DNA of 64,000 nt from Isoetes taiwanensis (Eukaryota; Streptophyta; Lycopodiopsida; Isoetales; Isoetaceae). The notes beneath the pieces are model-generated. The model was not told where the DNA came from and searched no databases. It saw only the letters and a list, made by a program, of their open reading frames with translations. Shown here piece after piece: positions 57,416 to 64,000 of this stretch. Every line of letters starts with the position of its first letter. Within the stretch, counting starts at the first letter, position 1. The position numbers and the translations under genes were made by a program. Location: positions 4,140,563-4,204,562 of the forward strand of contig JAJEKV010000020.1 of NCBI GenBank assembly GCA_021234155.1, written 5' to 3'.

Positions 57416-59036
57416 CTACATTCATCCTGCAGGTTCAAAAAACTTGAGGATATAGCCATCATGTCTACAACTGCTCAATCAAAAGCAGTGCTTGCAGCCT
57501 TAAGTAAGCAAATTGCACTTGTTCAAAGCTCCTTACTATGAGAATGGCTTGTTTGTTGCAACTTTGGATGCCTGTAAGATAGTCAAACTTCTTACACACA
57601 CTAAGTATGATGCAAATGGTAAATCTTGTCTCGCTCTATGCCTTGTAAAAGCAAGCTCATAAACAGTTGAAAGACATTTTCAACACTGTAAAAAACAATA
57701 TGAGAATGGTATAGATAAAATACACTTGCAAAAGAGAGATCATATCTGCCTCTAAAGGAGGAGTTTATACAATCTGGCATAAGGACAATTTATTCTAGAC
57801 AAGGTTTAATGGTGGATATAGGATGGAGAAACAAGAGGGAGAGGTAGAAAAGTATACCAATCAAATGAATTTTTGCTCAAGTTATATACCTTTCCTTATG
57901 GGCAACTGTATTTGTAGTTATATCTGCGTCACAAAGATAAGTAACATGAAAATCAACTCATAACTAGCAACTAAATTTGCAAAGGCACCTATTAAAATGC
58001 ACCTTGTGACTTACCATTGTAATAATAAAAATCTTAATAAATGTAGCTACCCCTGCATCGACATGTGTGGAGAGTCATGTCCATTTGAGCGTGTAATCTA
58101 TGATCTAGATATATTAGATGTAATTTCACAAATAAAACTGGAAAGTGATACATCTGACAAATTTATCCAGATCCTAATAGGCATATACAGCTGATAAATT
58201 GTGATCATCTGCTTCAAGTTACTACCATAGATCTGGATTGATATACGAGTCAACGTTGTGTATGCATCATTGATAGGTGCAAGGTGTTTACTAATTTTAT
58301 TTGATTTCTACTTTCGATTATGTATATCTAAGTCAGGTGATTAAATCAAGTCTAGGCTAGGTTGGCTTTTTGCTATAGGATGTGTTTCAATAGTGTTATA
58401 TAAAGAGTCCACAGAGACATAAACTGGGCCAGAGTTCGAAAGGTTTGGCGCTCTATCAATATGTGTTAGGATTTCGTCATGTAATTATTAAAATGCGGAA
58501 ATGCTAATGTGCTATGATGCACGTGTATGCGATGCTATTTTAGTTCACGAATTGCAAATTTCGACTTTTGCCTTCTATTGATAGTTATTAATGCATCTTT
58601 TTTTTGTATTCACTAATTTTATGTATGATTCTCATTCAATAATATGTGTTGCGAGTCAGAGCTATTGCGGGGTCATGAATGTGCAGGAAGTCTGATCCTC
58701 TTCAGTAGCAGAAGATAGATTAATCAACTTGATAATGATGAGATTGGTTTATACAATAAAATCTATCCAACTGTTTAGGATTGTAGCTATGTAATACATG
58801 CTATACAAGTTAGAGGTGAAACTATATTTATTATTAACTTAAGCTCAACAACACATCGACAAAACAACTTTGGGTCTAAACGACTTTGAGATCTAGATTA
58901 GAATTTTCACGCGTTTGTAATTCATGAACATCCACAAATAGCATCTATAACCTATAATTTCTCATTGTAGGGTTCAATTTATATTCAATATTGTCCTATG
59001 ACATGAGTAAGTTCCAAGACTGTATCCCTTTTCTAA

Positions 59037-60636
59037 CTACGTACATGTGCTTGGATTGGTAATCAATTCTGGGGATAACCGAGGAGTCGGCACGAGCATT
59101 AATGGACTCGCTCGAAATGCATTTAACCCAAAAGTTTCATCCATATCCAAGGTCTGGGGTTTTTGGCCTTCAGGCAGATCCCAATTGAAGCTTTGGACAA
59201 ATCGCGCAAGGAAAATCTGCACCATCAACAACCCTAATGGCATAGCCGGGCACATTCGCCTTCCAGAACCAAATGGAATTAGTTCAAAATCTCGACCCTT
59301 CACATCTCTAGGGTCATTTATGAAACGTTCAGGCTTAAATTCAGTTGCATCTTCCCACACGTTAGGATCCCTTCCAATGGCATATGCATTCACGATCAAA
59401 CGAGTGCCCTTTGGTATCTCAAATCCTGCCACATTGCAATCTTGCGTGGACTCGTGAGGAATCAATAGTGGTCGGGGAGGATGCAACCCGAAATGTTTCT
59501 TTGACCCTTTGCTTGTAAGTATACTAGGTTTTGGGATGTCATCCTCAACTACAATTCGGTCCCTACCAACTACTCCATCTATCTCGATTTGCGGCTTCTC
59601 CATGATTTAGGAGACCTTACTAGCTCGGATAAAGCCCATTGCGCGATGATGAGGGGCTCGTGTCGCTCCCTCCACTTAGAATGTCACGCAAAGAATGTAG
59701 TGAGAAACCCGGTAAGAGAACATTAATGATTAAGGGCATGTAAATAGATTTTGAATGAAAAGCTTACGAGAATGACAGACTTGACATGTTTTGGTGAGCT
59801 CCTCTTTAGACAAGAGAATCTCAAGCAGATTGGAAGGCTTTGCAGAATCCTTATTAGGTGATCTTTTGGCGATATGTTCTTCAATTATTACTTCTAAAAA
59901 CTGTCCATGCTCTTGTGGCTAGCTTCCATTCTTAGTTCATAGCCTTGAACATCTAGCCAAGCAAGTGCGGGGAAATGAATCACCAAGTTTTGGGCACCAA
60001 ATAAATAGAACTCCTCACGGATCAAGCGGGTGAAAAATTTTTGGCACGAAAGCGACATCACATCCCTCTCCAAGGAACCTCTTTCCAAAGGCCATTCTAG
60101 TCGCAAAATTGGTCGATAATGTACATAGGCTTGCGCCTAGGTCTACTGGTCTACCAGCATTGCTCTCTTGCAATATAGAACTTAGAGCCCAAGTAATTTC
60201 TTCTTTTCTTAGTTGTTGGCTTTCTTGTAGCCGCTTTTGGGTGAAAAGTTCGGACGATTGCAAAAGCTTCCTTGTCATCCTCAATGCTCTCCATATTCCA
60301 CAAAACCCATGGTTAGAGGACCAAAGCCCATGATTGGTGGTGCCGTGTTGGGCCCTCGGCGAATGCAAGGTCATGAGTTTTGAGAAAGTCCCTCGCCATT
60401 TCTTTTGAAGACACCACAACAGCATTGATATTCCCTAGCCTAAGAGACATGAGCGGACCATGTTGCTTGGCAAGGCTAGCTAGGGCTTGATGAGGCAGAG
60501 CTCCAAGTAAATGAAGGTGGCCTATAATCGGAAGCCCTATTGGAGATGGAGGCATCTTTGAATGACGCCTTCTCTTACCAAATAGATATATGCATGCAAG
60601 AAGGAAAGTAAGTGCAAAACCATAATGCCACTCCAT
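59037..60636 (-). pseudogene. Cytochrome P450, CYP71 clan, with frame breaks
   Basis: ER-anchored monooxygenase. Order on the minus strand: N-terminal anchor FALTFLLACIYLFG; Pro-rich hinge MPPSPIGLPIIGHLHLL; LMSLRLGNINAVVVSS; a shifted frame with MGFGPLTMGFVEYG-type sequence; I-helix ILSGGSDTS (about 59,680); a PERF loop FKPERFIND; and heme loop PFGSGRRMCPA, with the Cys present. The ExxR region reads KKHFGLHPPRP, so the Glu and Arg are both lost as assembled. A GTAAGC donor near 59,768 suggests the usual single intron. At least four frame breaks. They may be decay or consensus errors at CNG sites. TATAAATA lies at 60714-60721. Confidence 0.8.
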
Positions 60637-60713
60637 GATATTAAGAGATGTTAATGCGTATTGTATCTTGCCGAAGCGGATATTTGATGGTTACACAATC
60701 TTGTCAACAAGGG

Positions 60714-60721
60714 TATTTATA
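60714..60721 (-). promoter_or_regulatory. TATA box of the P450 gene
   Basis: The minus strand reads TATAAATA, 78 bases upstream of the P450 start codon, a standard plant core-promoter distance once a short 5' UTR is allowed for. Confidence 0.6.
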
Positions 60722-60799
60722 TGCTATGGGGATGGAACTTTCAAATAAGTGCAATGGGAATGGAACTTTCAAATGGTAGGAAACAAGTGCACGCATTTA

Positions 60800-60861
60800 C
60801 CATGTCCTATTGTTCAAATTTGAACTTAATCCATGTCCTATTGTTCGAATTTGAACTTAAT
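60800..60861. repeat. 31-bp tandem duplication upstream of the P450
   Basis: The two copies differ at one base (CCATGTCCTATTGTTC then AAATTTGAACTTAAT). Just before it, TGGAACTTTCAAAT is also doubled (60,733-60,776). Confidence 0.8.
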
Positions 60862-61309
60862 TTTAACCGGACATGTTCCGTTGTGATATCGTGACTATGA
60901 CTATGTCCATTATAACTAGGAATGTTAGTTACTAAATCTATAATTCAATTTAGTTGATTTTTCTTTGCTATTTTTTGTAGCCCAAAACCCGTGCCGATCT
61001 CTCTACGCTTCGCCCTTGCTTCAACACATGCTTAGCCCTTGCTTCCACGCATGATTTTCATCATGTTTTAAGAACTTCTTTTGATCCGTTGTGTATATAT
61101 AGCTCTCTCTCTCTGTTTAAGCCCTATGAATTTCTGAATTTTTTTCCCATTATTACGTGGCTTCAAAAGCTTACAAAAGGTTGAAGAATTTCTTACCTTG
61201 ATCCACTGTAGTACTTGATAGAGACCACGTCTTTGTGTAGCGGATGCTCTCCTGTTTCGCCCATGCTTTCGGACAATTATTTTAGATTAGTGTAGTCGAC
61301 AATTTTTCC
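60862..61309. other. Intergenic, no gene seen
   Basis: AT-rich DNA with a short CT run (61,102-61,113). No feature beyond that. Confidence 0.6.
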
Positions 61310-61313
61310 CCTT

Positions 61314-62934
61314 AACCATCATTCAAAAAATTGAGAATATGTCTTAATTTTGGTACTTTTTCCGTCCGTTTTTTTTTTTTTTATTCCCGTCCGCCATTTT
61401 TTTTTTTTTCTCTCCATCCGCCTTTCTTGTTTTCGTTTTTCAATTTTCAAATTTCAGATTCCCCCGTCAGTTTTTCCCCTTTTTTTCGTCTCCTATTCTT
61501 TTGCTCCCTCTCCTTATTTTTTTCCCTCCTCTAAATTCCTTAGTCCCTTTTCTTTTACTCCCTCTTGGCTTTTAGTTGCTTTCGCCCGTTTTTTTTATTT
61601 TGTGTTTCTTAGTTTCTCAACAAAGAGGTCCACGCCTCTTTTACCATATCGGGTAGGTTTTCCACGGGCTTTCCACATCGAGCTTTTCCACGGGGTTTTC
61701 CATCGACCTTTTCCAAATCGAATCGGCGGGTGGAGCGCTTGGAGCTTGGCGGATGGAACAACGGTGGATGAAGCACTTGGAGCCACGGCCGGGCGCAACA
61801 ATACAATACTGTTATCTCTTACGGATGTTTGCTAGGTATACTACCAATATCTATCTCTTCTAGATATTACTCTGTTATTGCTAGGTAGACTTCGGCGGGA
61901 TGGTAATAGTCGAATTCTTTGGAGAGAAGCCCTTGTAATTTTGACTTGATTCACGATTTGCTTGTCGCAATACAAATTTGATGTTGAATCAGCCCAAAAA
62001 TGCTCAAAATCACAATTATTGAAGGGGCTTTGGGATTGGGCATGATCTAGCTTGTCAAATCCGACCTACTTTGAAGTGTTACGGTGCTAATTTCAAGATC
62101 AAAGCGGGGAAATTTGCTCAATTTCGTGATGTTGCAGTATTAAAATTTGCTCAATTTCGTGATGTTGCGCGGGGTTTTGTGAAGAGCCCATGGTTGAAAT
62201 CGGCGCTGGGCGCGATTTGAGGTGAGTGCGGGAAAAAAAAAAAAAAAAAAAAAAAGTGAAAACGCGCGCCGGCGCGATTTGAGGTTAGCCTATTCCTTAT
62301 TTTTGTCATTTTTGGACATTTTTAAGGACATTTGAGAGTGATTGTCCTTGTTAAATCGGCGCCGGTAGCGATTTTGTATTATTTTTTCCATAAAAAGTTG
62401 TTCTTTTAACTGTTTTGTAGGATGTTTTTGTTATTATTTTTCTCTAAAAGCTGTTTTTTTTTTAACTATTTTGTAGGACATTTTAAGTATTTTTGGGGGG
62501 ATAAAATCGCATCGGGGAGCATTATAAAGACTCTTCACGTTTGTAAAATCGTCTGTTTTGACCATTTTGTAGGACATAAATTTTATTGTTTGTATAAATA
62601 TTTGAGTTGAATTTGCATAAATGTAGTATGTTTATGTCCACAAAAATCGCGCCGGTAGCGATTTTCATTCGAAAATAAGGACTTGCTTCATAGTTAGTTA
62701 TTCAAATATACTTGTTATTTTACTCTACAAATTTATTTTGGATAATTGTGTTTAAAATATGCAATTTTTTAGGTTTTTATGTTGCCAAAACATAAAATTT
62801 TTAGGTTAAATTCCATCGTATTTTACAAGTTTCATCAAATTCAACACATGGTTATATAGCTAAAATGGCCTATAATAAGCCTATTCGGCGCGATTTTGGA
62901 CCAGACATAATCCCAATTTAATTGAATGATGGTT
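61314..62934. mobile_element. T4: 1.6-kb non-autonomous relative of T2
   Basis: The left TIR (61314-61345) and right TIR (62903-62934) start AACCATCATTC like T2. The right one is identical to the T2 TIR and the left one is diverged. A 4-bp target duplication CCTT (61310-61313, 62935-62938) flanks it. It has no transposase gene. It contains T-rich DNA (61.35-61.6 kb), a poly-A run (62233-62255) and at least four AAATCGCGCC-GGCGCGATTT-type palindromes (62198, 62259, 62354, 62643). The ORF at 61,350-61,835 is a pyrimidine-tract artefact. It is probably mobilised by a T2-type enzyme (inference). Confidence 0.85.
62198..62666. repeat. GCGCC palindromes of T4
   Basis: Four copies, for example AAATCGGCGCTGGGCGCGAT and AAATCGGCGCCGGTAGCGAT, in DNA otherwise AT-rich. 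Same type as in T2 (20.5-25.1 kb). Confidence 0.8.
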
Positions 62935-63110
62935 CCTTCTTTGTGCTTCAAAAGCTTACTGCTGCAGTTCGCTTATGCCAGAGGGGAAAAATCGATCATT
63001 CAGCTTTCAGATTAAAGTATGCTTACGCCAGATTAGATTGAGAGATATAAATTAACCAATTAAATTAATTCTGCGAATAGTAAATTGAGATTCTCAATCT
63101 AGAAAAAGAC

Positions 63111-63270
63111 GCCTGGAACCAATCCAGCCCTGTTGTCCAATCATGTCCAATCGTATCGTGACACGTGTGCATTTTTAACTCCATATTCTGTTTTCCTTAC
63201 CCTGTATTCTGCTATTTTCACCTGCTGTTCTGCTTTTTGTCGCCACATGGGGGCTGGATTGGTTCCAGGC
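63111..63270. repeat. 160-bp foldback element with perfect 20-bp ends
   Basis: GCCTGGAACCAATCCAGCCC at 63111-63130 is the exact reverse complement of 63251-63270. The inside is 120 bases of T-rich DNA without an ORF. No clear target duplication. MITE-like. Confidence 0.75.
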
Positions 63271-63350
63271 TCTTTTCCTTCCTTCCTTCCTTCCTTCCTG
63301 TAAGGCAAAGTCCCTCCAGGCTTGATTCCGGAACCCTCTGGAATCAAGCC
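63271..63350. repeat. CCTT microsatellite and 11-bp inverted repeat
   Basis: CCTT repeats at 63,275-63,299 are followed by GGCTTGATTCC (63319-63329) and its reverse complement (63340-63350) around a 10-base loop. From 63,351 to the window end I see no gene. Confidence 0.75.
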
Positions 63351-64000
63351 CGGATGGGCCTTCCCTTATTCGTAAATTGTTACTAGTTAATTTACCGATT
63401 AAAATATCAGAGATATAACTAGTAACAGATGCTCTGCATTGCATTCGAGACCCTTGGCAATTGTTTGTAATGTTAGGGGCATTGGTTTGTCTTTTTAGTT
63501 GAAAAGGAAGATATTATGCCTACGTGTGGAATGATAGTGGAGCTAACATGGGAGTATTGCAAATGAAATATTTTTAGTTGTCATAGGTATATTAACCAAG
63601 GGGGATTTCATATGGTTTGGGAATTTATAAGAGTTGTGAGAGTGCTACAATGACCCTGGAATAAGCATGCACATGCACATGTTTGTCTAAATATTTGAAG
63701 AAGCACATGCTCATATGTGACATTACGCGAGGATTTGAACTCTAGTAATTGGAAATTATTTATGTGCTTTAGTAATAGTAACTTTGTTGGACTACTGATG
63801 TGGAGTGTTAAGATACTATAGTGGTGTACTTATATGCATGTGAATAAAGTGTAGTTTGTTGATAAAATGGAACTAGCAGAACTGCAGGGTTGGGAACAAG
63901 GCTAGGTAGATGGATTTGGGTTGGAATTTTAATTGTAGTAATGCGAATTTCAATCATGCTAAGAGAATATGTATTAATACATGAATCTTACATTGGGCAT

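Noticed and set aside
61331-61835. A 161-codon Phe/Ser-rich protein
   Set aside because: It is the translation of a pyrimidine tract within T4, with no conserved pattern.

Overview
The window is nuclear DNA from a land plant. The evidence is GT-AG introns, a cytosolic class I small heat-shock protein gene, a CYP71-clan P450, a plant PPR fragment, plant gypsy and copia remnants, and initiator tRNA-Met priming. The type of transposon-borne genes makes a seed-free plant with a large genome (a fern, for example) my best guess. That guess is inference; no marker gene fixes the species. No rRNA, tRNA or CRISPR was seen.

Layout. 1-4.7 kb: an intact-looking HSP20 gene with heat-shock elements, followed by simple repeats and unrecognised ORFs. 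4.73-49.16 kb: a nest of transposons. The outer shell (T1) is a DNA transposon with 24-bp terminal inverted repeats. Its two genes point outward: a protein with a DGQHS motif at the left end and a DUF7869-type, transposase-like protein at the right end. T1 is split by a gypsy-like LTR retrotransposon (G1, 11,354-43,212; 5-bp target duplication ATGGA on both sides, LTRs of about 1.6 kb, tRNA-Met primer site, polypurine tract). G1 was itself hit twice, by T2 (15,230-26,850; 32-bp TIRs, 4-bp duplication ATAA) and by T3 (29,301-38,397; 4-bp duplication AAAC). Without these inserts G1 is about 11 kb, a normal size. T2 carries the same two genes as T1, again with their 3' ends toward the termini, and its TIR core is related to that of T1. 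T1 and T2 are therefore two diverged members of one transposon family. A gypsy LTR remnant (5.58-7.3 kb) also sits inside the T1 DGQHS gene.

49.2-64 kb: a copia 3' end joined in frame to a PPR fragment, an unrecognised ORF, a decayed LINE, a piece of an SF1 (ZNFX1-like) helicase, a P450 gene with frame breaks, a 1.6-kb non-autonomous relative of T2 (T4, 61,314-62,934; 4-bp duplication CCTT), and small inverted-repeat elements.

The most interesting system is the T1/T2/T4 family. Each member carries many copies of a short palindrome. T1 has CTCGACTCGCGAGTCGAG and its own TIR. T2 and T4 share another TIR and carry palindromes of the type AAATCGCGCC-GGCGCGATTT. In T1 and T2 a palindrome cluster lies in what appears to be the same intron, just after the DGQHS exon, although the two palindromes are unrelated in sequence. 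This suggests a matched set of TIR, palindrome and proteins (inference).

Many frame breaks in the repeats, and many differences between the two G1 LTRs, fall at CAG/CTG/CCG/CGG sites. Some of the apparent decay may therefore be consensus error at methylated CHG sites.
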